Source of the DNA: Atkinsonella hypoxylon
Lineage: Eukaryota; Ascomycota; Sordariomycetes; Hypocreales; Clavicipitaceae
Direction of reading: 5' to 3'
Assembly: GCA_000729835.1 (NCBI GenBank)
Contig: JFHB01000037.1
Span: 62,001-126,000 of the forward strand
Length of the DNA: 64,000 nt
Below are positions 1 through 11,765 of this stretch, piece by piece. The notes under the pieces were generated by a model. It ran no database searches and had not been told where the DNA came from. It saw nothing but the letters and a program-made list of their open reading frames with translations. Position 1 is the stretch's first letter. Each line of letters begins with the position of its first letter. A program made the translations under genes and the position numbers.

Positions 1-837
1 TTGGATGATGTTTAGCATTGCAAAGCCTAATGCACCCGGAGAAGTAGAGTATCTGATGCAGAGAGAAATTTAGACCAAATTCGTCTCTTAGCGCAATCTT
101 AGACACAACGAGATCCGAAACAAAACAAAGCCATCGCTAAATGAGGGACGAAGAAAGTCCATGGATAGAAGGCATCCACGGATGAAGATGAAGCAAGATA
201 TGATTAACCACATTAAAAGATTAGAGAGCACTTGAGCTTTCTTAGCTCTTTCCAAATGCCATGTGCCTCAGTATGTCTGGAAGGAGCGGCATGTGTGGAA
301 GGCGCGCCAGGGTCGTCATGCAGCAAGTGGTAGAACTGGTTGGCTTTGGCGAACTTTGAATTTAGCCAAGTGTGAATTGGCTTCTTGAAGAAATGTGCAA
401 TAGGACTTGGAATGCAGGTCTATGAAAAGGTTAAATCACTTTGCTGCTTGGCATCCTGACCATGGAGGATTACAGAGAGCACGTTTTATTCACATTGTAC
501 CATCAGTTTCACGGCAAGACATCGCAGGGGTCAATTTTCCTCACCAAACACCCGTCAGGTCAAGCTCCCCGCACTGGCAGTTCAGACCAGAAGGATTTTC
601 TCACCGTGTAGAAAAATAAAACGATACTGTAACAAGGGCGATTCTCAGTCCCAAATTACAGTGCATATAATATAATAACACTGTAAAAGCAGGGATCTTT
701 CAAGGCGGTCAGAGAACGGCCGAATCATACGCGATTGGCATTGCCCTCAGGTACCCAGGTACCGCTTGACACAATCATCAACTCAGGAAGGGTCGCTCCA
801 CCTGCTCTCGCCAGACATGGCAGCAGCAAGTCCATGC
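1..837. other. Left-edge intergenic DNA
   Basis: No reading frame here resembles a known protein; the open frames are under 100 codons and lack splice partners I could join. It probably holds the promoter of the poly(A)-binding protein gene to the right and perhaps the tail of a gene off the left edge. Confidence 0.5.
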
Positions 838-1042
838 AAAAAAAAAAAAGAGAAAAAAAAATAAACCAAGTCCGAAGGAAATTTCCTCTCCTTTCCCACA
901 CAACCACCACCTTATATCAAAACACCCAAAAATTCAACGCGAGTCGGTTCAGAGGTACGGTCCTAGACCAGGTTCTCTGTTCTTGCTCTTGTTCATCAAC
1001 AACCAAAAAACATTCAAAAAAAATTTAAAAATTTTAAAAAAA
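838..1042 (+). promoter_or_regulatory. A-rich blocks in the probable 5' leader of the PABP gene
   Basis: Two A-rich blocks lie at 838-864 (an A12 run, then an A9 run) and 999-1042 (A6, A8, A4 and A7 runs broken by T). They sit 350-550 bp upstream of the poly(A)-binding protein start. PABP mRNAs in animals carry an oligo(A) tract in the 5' UTR that binds PABP and represses translation. I infer the same role here, provided transcription starts upstream of these blocks, which the sequence alone cannot show. Confidence 0.45.
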
Positions 1043-1223
1043 CCTAACCCTTTCCCTGCCTTTGCGCAGACACTGTCTCCCACAAACACGATTAGTCTTT
1101 GAGTCCGGCTTCTTTGTCGCTGCTCAACTCATCTACGTGTCTTCCTCCTTCTGCCACGCGTCTTCACTCGGTGCGGGAACTAAGTGCAGGACTGTTTGTC
1201 GTTGTTGGATCACTGCTAAACCT

Positions 1224-1359
1224 GTATGTGGTTTTTTTTTTTTTTTTTCGCTCACACCAACTATCTCATTCATGGGATAGTCAGCAGCAACCTTGGCCAC
1301 GTTAACTTACCACCTGGACTGCGCACTGCCACTGACAACCTGCTTGCCTTTACATCTAG
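1224..1359 (+). other. Putative 5' UTR intron of the PABP gene
   Basis: A GTATGT donor at 1224, a CTGAC branch-like site near 1332 and a pyrimidine-rich TCTAG acceptor ending at 1359 would define a 136-bp intron ending 33 bp before the start codon. It contains a T17 run at 1232-1248. Inferred from splice signals only. Confidence 0.4.
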
Positions 1360-1392
1360 TTTTATCCATCTTCGATATCTTGAATAACCAAA

Positions 1393-3676
1393 ATGGCCGC
1401 CAACACTACGTCCAGCGCTGTTGATCACCTTGCCAACGACCTCAATAACACCTCCCTCCACAATGGCGGAGACGTCAAGCCTACTATTGACACCAACATC
1501 AGCCTTGGCTCTGATGATGCTTCAGCTCCGACTCCCAGCTCTGCCGCTCCTCATCCACAGAACTCCGCCTCTCTTTATGTCGGAGAACTTGACCCCTCCG
1601 TCACCGAGGCCATGCTTTTCGAACTTTTCTCCCAGATCGGTGCGGTCGCTTCCATTCGTGTCTGCCGTGATGCCGTCACCCGTCGCTCCCTCGGCTACGC
1701 CTATGTCAACTACAACTCTACCGCCGACGGAGAGAAGGCTCTCGAGGAACTCAACTACACTCTCATCAAGGGCCGCCCCTGCCGCATCATGTGGTCCCAG
1801 CGTGATCCTGCTCTTCGCAAAACTGGTCAGGGTAACGTCTTCATCAAGAACTTGGATGTCGCTATTGACAACAAGGCTCTCCATGACACCTTTGCTGCTT
1901 TTGGCAACATTCTGAGCTGCAAGGTTGCACAGGATGAGAATGGTAACTCCAAAGGTTATGGCTTTGTTCACTACGAAACCGACGAGGCTGCTCAGCAGGC
2001 CATTAAGCATGTCAACGGCATGCTTTTGAACGAGAAGAAAGTCTATGTCGGCCACCACATTCCCAAGAAAGACCGCCAGAGCAAGTTTGAAGAGATGAAG
2101 GCCAACTTCACCAATATCTATATCAAGAACGTTAATCCCGAGGCTACTGACGAAGAGTTCCGCGATCTCCTCGAGAAGTACGGTGCCATCACCTCGTCGT
2201 CACTCGCTCGGGACCAGGACGGCAAGAGCCGCGGCTTCGGTTTTGTGAACTACACCACCCACGAAAGTGCCGCCAAGGCTGTTGAGGAGCTCAACGGAAA
2301 GGAGTTCCGTGGCCAGGATCTATATGTTGGACGCGCCCAGAAGAAGCACGAGCGTGAGGAGGAGCTTCGAAAGTCATATGAAGCTGCTCGTCTCGAAAAG
2401 GCCAACAAGTATCAGGGTGTCAATTTGTATATCAAGAATCTTGACGATGATATTGATGACGAGAAGCTTCGCCAGATGTTCTCCGAGTTTGGCCCCATCA
2501 CTTCCGCCAAGGTCATGAGGGACGCTTCTACGGAGAGCTCCGAGGATGAGAAAGAAGAAGACGCTACAGAGCAGGAGGCTGAATCAAAGGAGGACAGCAA
2601 GGAGGGCGAAGAAGAGAACTCCGATAAGAAGACTGAGAAGAAGGGCGAAAAGAAGTTTGGTAAGAGCAAAGGCTTCGGTTTTGTCTGCTTCAGCAACCCT
2701 GATGATGCCACCAAGGCCGTCGCGGAGATGAACCAGCGAATGATCGATGGCAAGCCCTTGTATGTTGCTTTGGCCCAGCGCAAGGATGTTCGCAAGAGCC
2801 AACTCGAGGCTAGTATCCAGGCTCGCAACCAGTTGCGGATGCAGCAGGCTGCCGCCGCCGCTGGTATGTCCCAACAGTACATGCAGCCTCCTGTTTTCTA
2901 CAGTCAGCAGCCCGGCTTCATGCCCCAAGCTGGCCGTGGTATGCCTTTCGCCCAGCCTAGTATGGGTATGGGAGGTGTGCAAGGTGGTCGTCCTGGGCAG
3001 TTCCCCGGCTTTCCTCAGCAGGGCGGCCGCGGGGGCGTCCCTCAGCAGATGCCCCCTAACGTATACATGCCCGGCCAATTTCCTCCCCAGTACGGCCAAC
3101 CCGGCACTCCCCAGTTCATGACTGCTATGCAAGCTCAGCAGGCTGCTATGGGAGGTCGTGGTGGTCCCCAGGGTGGCCGTGGCATCCCTCCGAATGCTGG
3201 ACCCGGCGGCATGCCCGGATACCCTCCCAACAACCGTCAAGGAGCTGGTCGTGGAGGAAATGGCCGTAACAGCAACAATGGACCCAACCCAGCTGCCCGC
3301 CCCGAGGGCCCTACTGGCTCCATCCTTCAGCAACAACTAAGCACCGCCGCTCCTGCTCAGCAGAAGCAGATCCTTGGTGAAGCCATCTTTCCCAAGATTC
3401 AAGCTATCAATGCTGAGCTTGCTGGGAAGATCACCGGTATGCTTCTCGAGATGGACAATGCTGAGCTCATCAACTTGTAAGCTTACTCCCTTATCACTTT
3501 GTCGATTTTCTATTGATGAAAAAAATGTCTAACATCTGCCTAGGATCGAGGATGATGCTGCGTTGAAGGCCAAGGTCGATGAGGCTCTTGCTGTTTACGA
3601 TGACTACGTCAAGTCCCAGAACGCTGAACACGCCGAGGGTGGCGTGGCCAAGAAGGAGGAAGGTGCCAAGGCTTGA
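1393..3676 (+). CDS. PAB1: Poly(A)-binding protein, cytoplasmic/nuclear
   Basis: Exons 1393-3476 and 3544-3676 give 738 residues. The protein binds mRNA poly(A) tails and acts in translation initiation, mRNA stability and export. Four RRMs are visible: about 59-137 (LYVGELDPSV), 147-224 (VFIKNLD), 240-317 (IYIKNVNPE) and 343-470 (LYIKNLDDD). A Gln/Gly/Pro/Met-rich linker follows, then a C-terminal MLLE (PABC) domain containing KITGMLLEMDN. The last intron falls inside the MLLE domain: without it, reading stops at 3480 and the domain is truncated, while splicing restores NLIEDD and the end of the fold. RRM4 carries an acidic, Lys-rich insert of about 45 residues (378-421). Codon use is strongly biased toward C-ending codons, as in highly expressed fungal genes. 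Identification is essentially certain. Confidence 0.97.
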
Positions 3677-4649
3677 ATATCTGACCTGGGCTCTTCCCAT
3701 ACATGAACTTTTCTTATGTCTGATTTCCTTTGTTCGACTTGGTAATTTCTTTCAGCCATTCGCTGGACTCCTATGTTTTGGGGATATTCTTATTTTATTA
3801 TTTTCGGACAAGAATGTGGGCGGCGAGGGTATCTGTTAAATTTTTTTTTTTTTCAATTATAAAGGCCCGATAAGAGCTCGCATATCCGAAAGGCTTGCAT
3901 TATGTACAGATAGACTTCTTTGCTATTTCCCGCTCTCACCAAAAGTTGGGGACAAACCCGGAAGGAAGGATGTGGTCTCATGAAGAGCCAATGGGAAAGC
4001 TGTCACTTGGCGCGGCGGTAGGAGGCCGACTTTTTTATCACCGGATTCAGATTCAGGACCCTCTCAGGAAAGGCGTTGGAAGGTCGTCAGTCGGGCGAAG
4101 ACACCGACTTGACTCGAAATGTGATTTTATACCCCCAGTTGAACAGATGGACGTATGGCCTATGTTATGAGAGGTCAGGAGTTGATGAAAAGTGGATTAT
4201 GCTAGTAGGAGTTCGAATGAATAAACTATTCTGAACATGATTTGACTTGAAGGCGTACTTGACCTGAGAGGTCGATTTGTCTAGGTTGAATTTCACGACG
4301 GCACTTGAAAATTCGAGTTCTACTGGAGTTGAGCTACACTATAGACGTTACTGGGTACGTTTCTATCTCCATGGGCCAAGACAACATCCATCAGGGAGCT
4401 GCCTACCCTGATAACGCAATATCTGTCCTGTAAAACAAAAGATGCCCTTTACCATGTACTACTCCATACCGAATACAGAACATGCCATCGCTTCATAATC
4501 CCAGCTTGGAGCTTCAAAACACACTTCCAAACCATGCTGTCCAAGAATGCACTAACAGGGACACCAAGAACAGGTTTGGTGGGAAGAAAAAAAAAAAGTT
4601 CATGCCTAATCAATATAATGAAGACGGCAAGTGATTACAAAAAAGATGG
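3677..4649. other. Convergent intergenic region (3' UTRs)
   Basis: It lies between the PABP stop and the stop of the convergent membrane-protein gene. A T-rich tract at 3840-3855 and AT-rich DNA are consistent with 3' ends. No gene is supported. Confidence 0.6.
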
Positions 4650-6867
4650 TCATGATAGCCCATCAGCAATCATGTTCCCTTCAATCTCGCGAAGCCCGTA
4701 TTTCTGAGTCCGATCAATCGAGTACAGCGTTTCCATAACCTTGCTCTTCTGCTGGGCGCGCACGTCGGAAAGGTAATCCCGCACGGAGGTGATGCCGCGG
4801 ATCTGGTCTTCCAGGGTGAGGGTGGAAGAGTTGAGGCCCCGGACGAGCTGGGAGGCGAGTTTCCCGCGGAGGCTCTCGAGGGAGGACTTGAGGGTGAGGA
4901 GCTTGCCGTGGTGGCCGACGAGGTTGCTCTTGTTGCGGACCGTCTTGGAGCGCACGTCATGCAGGAGGGCGCGGTTCTTCTCGAACTTGCGGAGCTGGGT
5001 TGCGCGGGGGCCGAGGATGCGCGCCCAGAGGCCCGAGAGGAGCTCGGTCTGGAATTCTTCCTGGGTGGAGGATTCGTGCGCTACTGTGCGGGCGAGCTTC
5101 AGGAAGTGGGCGTCGATGTCGTCGAAGAGGGCGAAGAGGGATACGGAGTTTTGGAGCTCGGCCTGAATGGCTTCCTCGAGCGTGGACAGGAAGTTGTTGA
5201 AGAGGAGCTGGACCATGCGCTGCTCGCGCTGGGGGTTGGACATGCCGAAGAGGGTGGTGGTCAGACGGCCGAGTCGAGTCGGTTGGCCGGCCGTGTCTTC
5301 CAGGATTGCTGTCGTGGTGAGGAAGTTGTGGATGTTGTCGTAGGCGTGGGAGATGGATGATGGCGGTGGGCGTGAGTTGAGACGATGGAGGTGCATTCGC
5401 GCCCAGTCCATGACGGAAAGAATGCTGTTGAAGATGGGGCGATGTCAGAATCCCCATCGTGTTAAGGCTTGGTTGGGGCAGGTTTACTTCCTCACCTGTC
5501 AATGTCACCGTCAACGTGGGTATGAAACTTGGTGAGATCAAGAACGAGCCTCTTCATGGCCTCGCTAATGGCGTCAAGATTCTCGACAATGATATCGGCA
5601 TCTGCCATGCCGCTGACCCGCACCGATTCGGCGAGATCCCACACAGCGATGCTCGTCGACTGCAGGTCCTTGACATGCGCCACAGCCGGCTCAGAGAAGT
5701 AAATGAGAGGTTCAAAAGATCGCGCGATGCCAGCGACTTTGACCAGGTCGCCAACTGGTCGTGGCGTCGCGGGCCTGACTAGCACCCTCATGGCGGAAAA
5801 GGACAGAAAGGCAATGAGGAGTCCGGATAGTATTGACATCCAGCTCTTCACGATTGCTCGATATCTTTGCTGGATAAACGACAGGGCCGCTTCAATAAGT
5901 TTGGTGCGTTGCTGAACCTCTGCACGAACAGCAAACCGGAAATCTGTTTGCAAGTCAGTAACAGGAAACGTGAGGGCCTCGGCCGGTATGACTTCATCAT
6001 GAAAATTACTTATATTTTCTTACGTATCCCATTGGCAAAATATTCAACTCACAATTATCAGGCTCCTTCGACTCCTTCGACTCCTTGTCATTCAAGGGAC
6101 TCAAACCATCCAACTTCACCGTAGTCTCTTCACCACGCCGCGGACTTGGACTTCGTCCCTTTTCCGGACTCTGACTCCCCTGAGGTAGCCTCGTTCGAAT
6201 GGCCTGCTCGAGAATCCCATCTGCGTCCACGTCTCCCTCGTCCGACCCCAGCGAAAGACCTCTAATAAACCGCAGTCGTTCCGGATACTGCTGGTACTGA
6301 TGCTGATGATGCTTCCAAAAACCGCTGCTCCGGTCGCCGTTGCCTAACCTCCGCCATGCCGGCGGCGAGTACCCACCGGCTGAACCGATATCTGATTCCT
6401 CGAGATCCTCCGTCGCTGGCTCGCTGGGCAGCGCCGAGTGGCGCATTGATGTCGGGATGACTGGAGGTTCGAAGTCCCGCAGGGAGACGTCCAGCAGGCC
6501 GTCTAGAGGATCGCCCATCTTTGGTTCTACCGCTGCCGCTGCTGCTACAGGAATGAGGCGATGCACTGCGCGCCACAGCAAGGGACTGATTTCGCAAAAT
6601 GAGTTGTCGGCCTTGGGGAAAGGGAGGAAGAGGCTTGTCGTGGTAAGTTGCCGCGCGACGTCGAGCAGGGGTGATCGCCGAAAATACTGGAAAGGAAGGC
6701 AGAGACGGTAAGCTGGTTAGTCTTGGTCGCGGAATCCGGAATGAGAGTCGTGGGATGTATAGAGCCACGAGGACGAAGATCACAATTATGGTAGCGAGCC
6801 AGGTGCTTGGTGCAACGTTGATACTAATGAGCGAGACGTTGTTGTTCACTGTGACGAGGGAAGGCAT
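4650..6867 (-). CDS. Predicted fungal membrane protein, function unknown
   Basis: Well-supported exons on the minus strand are 4650-5424, 5496-5943 and one ending at 6053. Introns 5425-5495 and 5944-6052 have GTGAG donors and CAG acceptors and keep phase. The upstream part is uncertain. From the ATG at 6867 one frame gives a hydrophobic helix (IIVIFVLVALYIP) and then Pro/Arg-rich sequence, but the downstream exon (containing MGDPLDGLLDVSLRDFEPP) is in another frame. A branch site and CAG acceptor near 6688 could supply an intron, or there may be an indel near 6500-6580. The protein has an N-terminal membrane segment, a disordered acidic region and a second membrane helix (ILSGLLIAFLSFSA). A predicted helical C-terminal half of about 350 residues ends in GNMIADGLS. 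I do not recognise the family. Confidence 0.7.
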
Positions 6868-8069
6868 GGAGCCGGTGAAGAACATTGGATGACCGATCCA
6901 GAATCCAGTATCGCGCAATGATCTGCAGAATTGATCTTGTCTGCGTAGTTTCAATCAGACTTTTCTTTTTCTTTTCTCTTCTTCTCTTCTCTTCTTCCCT
7001 CCCTTTTCTGTCTCCTTTCCCACTGATTTGGGGCGTCAGGTTTGCACCTCTGGGTGCTGTAGGGTCACAGCTCCTCTGAGCCAAAGTCCAAAGGCCAACC
7101 AAATCCCACTTCCAGTCTCTTCTCTTTCTCTTTTGGTTGGCGGAATGGTGTCTACGATCGCTCGCGAAATCGTCGTTCCGTCTTCGCAAACAGTCAATGT
7201 CTGGGGAAGCAACGTTGAACTCGGAAGGCAAAGGTAAAAATGGGCAGATGCACAAAGAAGGACGAGACTTCAGTAAGGGGAATATGGAGAGCAATCCAAT
7301 CCATTGGACCAGACAGAGAGAGCATCGTTGCAAAAGAGGCTGCCCACTCACACCTTGGGTCTCTTGTTTGGGCCGGTGCTGGTCCTCCTGGCCACTTACA
7401 TGGGGTCAATGGAAGGGAGGGTGGGATGCTCTCCATGTCCCTGTCTATTCATTCTCATGTCGTGAGGGAGGCTTCAAGACCAGCAGCGAGAAATGGGAGA
7501 GGTTGGGAAGTGTGGGAGCGGGGACTCACGGGAGGCCAACCAGGCGGGGCCAGACAGGGGTGAGACCCCAGCCCAGCCTACCAGCCCGACTTCCGTGCAG
7601 CACCGTACAGTGCAAGTTATACAGTACTATCGCTACCTGTAGTACTGTACTACTAACTACACTGTTGCTACACTGTTGCTGTTGCTGGAGAGAGACATAA
7701 TCCGTCTCGTGGCGCACCAACTCCCGATGCAGGCAGGTCGGTCAACGTGCATGTCGAGCCCCCCACATGCCACTTGTCAAATTGCTTCAATCCTGCCTGG
7801 AATTATTGAGCATGCTCAGTAGTACGGAATAATCGGTATCGACTTATTCACCGAGCCCTTGCCTGTTTTCTACCCATGTGTGGTTTTATTATGACATGTT
7901 GAATTCGACGTCCTCCGCTTCGTGATTCCCACTATTTCGCTTGCCCTTATTTCACTAATAACATTTTCTTTCCAGCCAAATAGCTGATGACTTTCCTGGC
8001 AAAAGTGTAATCCCGTCTCTCCCTGTGCATTCTTGCAACAAAGACTCATTCACCAAAACTCGCTGTCTC
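6868..8069. other. Upstream region of the membrane-protein gene
   Basis: A strong pyrimidine tract (TTTTC/CTTCT-rich, about 6960-7020 on the + strand) and scattered short open frames are present. The block is bounded by the start of the membrane-protein gene and the stop of the stress-domain gene, both on the minus strand. No conserved protein is seen. Confidence 0.5.
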
Positions 8070-10416
8070 CTAGTCAATTTTTGCATTGGCCAAGCTTCGC
8101 GCAGCTCGATTGCTCAGATTGTTGATTTGCTTCACGGCTTTCTGCTTGTACTTGCTCTGCTTCCTGAGTCGCTTCCTTGCCACCATGACCGGCACCGAGC
8201 TCTTAGTAACCAGATAGTTGGAGAATGATCCTAGAATAACCCTGTCACTCAATTAGTAAATTCATCTCACAACCCTCAGCTCGACCAAATCATGACGAGC
8301 TACACCGTGATAACGTACCCCTTGAGAGCGCTGCGCCCTCTGCTGCCGATAACCACCAGTGTTGGGTTGATTAGATCAATCACTTCCGTTATCAAGTGCC
8401 GGGGATTCTTGCAGTGAAGCACTTCCACAATGACCCTCACTTGCAGTCGTGTTTTCCGCAACAGTCGCAGAACCTTTTCCGTCATTTCGTGGATAGCTCG
8501 AGATCGTTCTTCGATAGCTCTTTGTGTGTCACCCTTGCCTGAAGGAGTAGGTGATGAGCCTGGCGTTCGCCTTCCTGTAGAATCCGCTCGCGTATACAGT
8601 GTCGAAGCACGTTTCAGCTCGGTGACGGTAGTTATGGGCGCTAGAACGCCCTTGGCATTGGCTACTGTATTGATGGCCACTGCTTGCTCTTTCATTGCCT
8701 TTGGGTCGTCGGGCACCAATGATCCCTCGCTCGTTGCAATTCCTGTTTCTTCATCAACGCAGTAGATTGCTATCATCGTGTCGCCGTCTCGTAAGACAGT
8801 GCCAATGGCCCATTCTAACGCATGCGTAGACTCGTCACTGAGATCCGTGGCCACCAAGTATTTTCGCAACCGTTGATTGTCTTCATCCGCTGATTGCACA
8901 ATCTTGTTGTAATCTCCACGGTAAATGATGCGAATGGATCGATGAGATTCCGGTGCAGTAAGCACGTTTGTCATGGAGAACGACAGCTTCTGGGCCCTCT
9001 TAATATCATCCATGTCAGCTTCCTCGTCTGAATCGAATACAGACTGCGCGGCCGAAGCAGGATTCTGGTCGTAGCTAGTGTTTGGGTGGATGGCGCCCTT
9101 GGAAGACTTCACGGTATCACCTGAAGAGTTTGTGATCTTGATTTCTGGTTCCAATAATGACCTGTACGTATATGTTTGATTTTGCTGTGATGCAATTTCT
9201 GATCCTATAACCGAAAATTAGCAACTAGCATCAATAGGACGAGAAATGACAATGTCGAAAGAGAAAGCAGAGAGAGCAAGTTGCTGATGACGGACTATCC
9301 TGCAATGAACGTACTTTCTTCATCAGCCGCAGCCAGTAAGCTCAAGGTTCTCCGATCCTTTTGGCCCGCCGTCTGCCGAGATCCGCCAGGTTCCCCTTCT
9401 GCCTGAGCGCCCGAATCTAACGACCTAGGAGCCTTCTTACGGCCACGGTCCTCGTCATCAGACGACGGCGGGTCATCGTCGTCACTGGATTCAAGGTGCT
9501 CGCCATCGGGACCCAGATAATCTTTGACTAACCTCCCCTCACCGATGTCATCTGAGCGCTTGCGCATTGGCAGCTGCGATAAGCTTCCACTAGAGAATGC
9601 CAAATTGGCGTCGGACAATCTGCGGTAAGCACTGCTTATATCAACAATCCGTCCATCATCGAGCATTGCTTTATTTGATGGTAAGAATGGCTGATAAGTA
9701 GCCGGCGATCGAGAACGAGCCGCCCACCGATCGTGAGGAGACTTAGACTTATTTTGGCCAAACCTTCCAGTCATGGAAGCGTTGCGACCCCTGTCGCCTG
9801 GTAACTGTAAGCTGCTCAGATCTGCTCCTCGAAGAGCTTCTCCCCGGGCTCCACTCGACAGTTTTTTTTTATTGCCGCTTTGAGACAATCTCTTAGCCCC
9901 GTGTGTCCCAGAATACTGGGGTAAGATACCCGAGAACTGATATTCGGCAACTCTATCGGTCCGACTTGAGGCGCGAGGGCGGAAATCAACTGATTTGAAT
10001 GCAGCATCTGAGCCGTGCCGAGAGCCTGGCGACGAATTGGAATGTGTCTTGAAAATAGGTTCGACAGGGGTAGCGGGACTAGAACTTCTGCCATGAAGGG
10101 ACGCTGGAGGAGATGGAGAGTCAATGTCGAGCATACTTCTGACAGGAGCTTGCACCATAGGAGGAGGGCTGTCCACATCCAGCATGCTCCTAACTGGAGC
10201 CTGCGTTGTCGGACTTTGTGGATCCTGAGAAGGTTCCTCCTCAATGTCAAGCATGCTTCGAATAGGCGATCGTGGGGGTGCGGTATAAGGTGACGACGAG
10301 CGCATCATCGTAGGAGAGGGAGGAGTGGTGAGATTTTTATTCTCCAAAAGGGCGAGGACCTCCTGTCTCTCCATGTCGAGCATGGCGTCGATGCTCATCG
10401 GGCGATGACCCGACAT
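8070..10416 (-). CDS. Universal stress protein (UspA-fold) with long disordered N-terminus
   Basis: Exons 8070-8241, 8319-9204 and 9315-10416 give 719 residues. The C-terminal part (about 482-690) is a Usp domain. It starts at KYLVATDLSDES and ends with the nucleotide-loop signature GSRGRSALKG, which continues across an intron into VILGSFSNYLV and SSVPVMVARK. The domain thus closes only when intron 8242-8318 (GTACGT donor) is removed. Usp domains bind ATP or AMP and respond to stress; the fungal long forms have no settled role. The first ~480 residues are Ser/Pro-rich and likely disordered, with repeated [IV]RSMLD[IV] motifs near 55, 78 and 95 and a related AMLDM at 11-15. The C-terminus after the domain is Lys/Arg-rich (KRLRKQSKYKQK). 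The minus-strand ATG at 10416 opens the only long frame. Confidence 0.9.
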
Positions 10417-11765
10417 GTTGGCGACTGTTGGATAGAAGCGCGGTGGTGGCTGTCAGCAGAATGAGGATAACGGGAAGAAAAGAAGCGGTGCGGCTAGTTA
10501 GGTCTCTTCAGTGTGACCAGTTGCAATAACCCTATGAGCACCAAGCTGAAGCCTTCAGCAGATGGCGCAAAATAAATTATCGGGGCGTGGTGAAGCCGAT
10601 TGTTCGTGACTCGAAAGGAGCATGCAATGAAGATCGAGAGGACAAGCTAGCAGGGAAGCTCTCCGAGAACAAAATCGGACTCTTCTTCCCGGAAAAAAGG
10701 AAAAAAAAAAAAAATCGGACTCAAGACAAAGATTTTGCCAATAGTAAGTTGACGATAGACCTGCAACTTCGGCAGGCGGGAGGACGGGTGGTGGTTTCGC
10801 TTCACGCAACCAGCGCAGTCGTGAGTGGTGATAGGTTCTTCAACGGTGGCGATACAGCACTCACTCGTCTTGTGCTGTTGGGCCAGGGACAAAGTAAATG
10901 TCAAGGACTAGGGATGACGGCGTTGTTAAAGCTGGTTGTTGAGATGATTCTGCTCCGAAGAATGTGCATGAGAAGCACGAGGGGAAGTTGAAAAGTCAAA
11001 AGCGATCTCGGCTCTGGCGCACTCAAGGTGCTCTGGCTTCGTGAGCGAGGAGAACTAGCAGTGGGGCCACGAGGCAGATGGCGGACGGGGTGGGGAGGAA
11101 CTGTGCAATCATGACAAAGTTCACCGTGCGTCTCGCCTTCTGGTTTCGGCCACGGACTTGCGCTTGCATGCCTCTGCAGTAGCTACGGAGTAACTACTCC
11201 GTATGTACATAACTCTCAGCGACGTGACTCGATCGCGTGACTTGATTGCCGTTCGACCGTCAGAGACAACATTGAACGCACCTGGCTGGACAACAAATCG
11301 TTACTGTACGAGTGCAGCAGACGGCATAACTTCCCTTCATGCTTTATGAGTCCAGTTACGTTCTGGCCACCACCACCACTTTCTCCTAGATCTGCATAGG
11401 TTAATAGAAGCTTAAAACCGTTAGACATGATTGCTCGTCCTAGCGGGGCACGCTGTCATCCACCCATTTCATCCTGTCGGCTATCATAAAGCCAATCATT
11501 GATCTGCCACCACTCACGTTCGTTCAGCTGAGCCCTGTCTGGCTCTTCACTCGCGAACCCTCGATCCGGCGAAACCGGAAAAAAAAAAAAAAGATGAGAG
11601 AAATTGCGCATCACGATCCTGAAGGCTAATGTCCTATTCTAAAATGCGCTTCTATTTTACAATTACTACATGACCTGTACTCCGTATGTAACACGTTGAC
11701 GGCGACGACAAGAGGCCGTCCCAATGGCGTAAATGTACAAAGATCCTGTGGTCCCCTGTCCCAAC
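10417..11765. other. Intergenic region with palindromic TACGGAGTA site
   Basis: Promoter side of the stress-domain gene and 3' side of the uS7m gene. It contains A-runs at about 10697-10712 and 11579-11592. No protein-coding signal is supported. Confidence 0.5.
11184..11203. repeat. Perfect 9-bp inverted repeat TACGGAGTA / TACTCCGTA
   Basis: TACGGAGTA at 11184-11192 and its exact reverse complement at 11195-11203 are separated by two bases. A further TACTCCGTA lies at 11678-11686. The same 9-mer recurs through the non-coding part of the window. Confidence 0.8.

Noticed and set aside
2412..3336. Long minus-strand frames (156 and 250 codons) opposite the PABP gene
   Set aside because: They mirror the biased codon use of the real gene, overlap it completely and have no recognisable domain.
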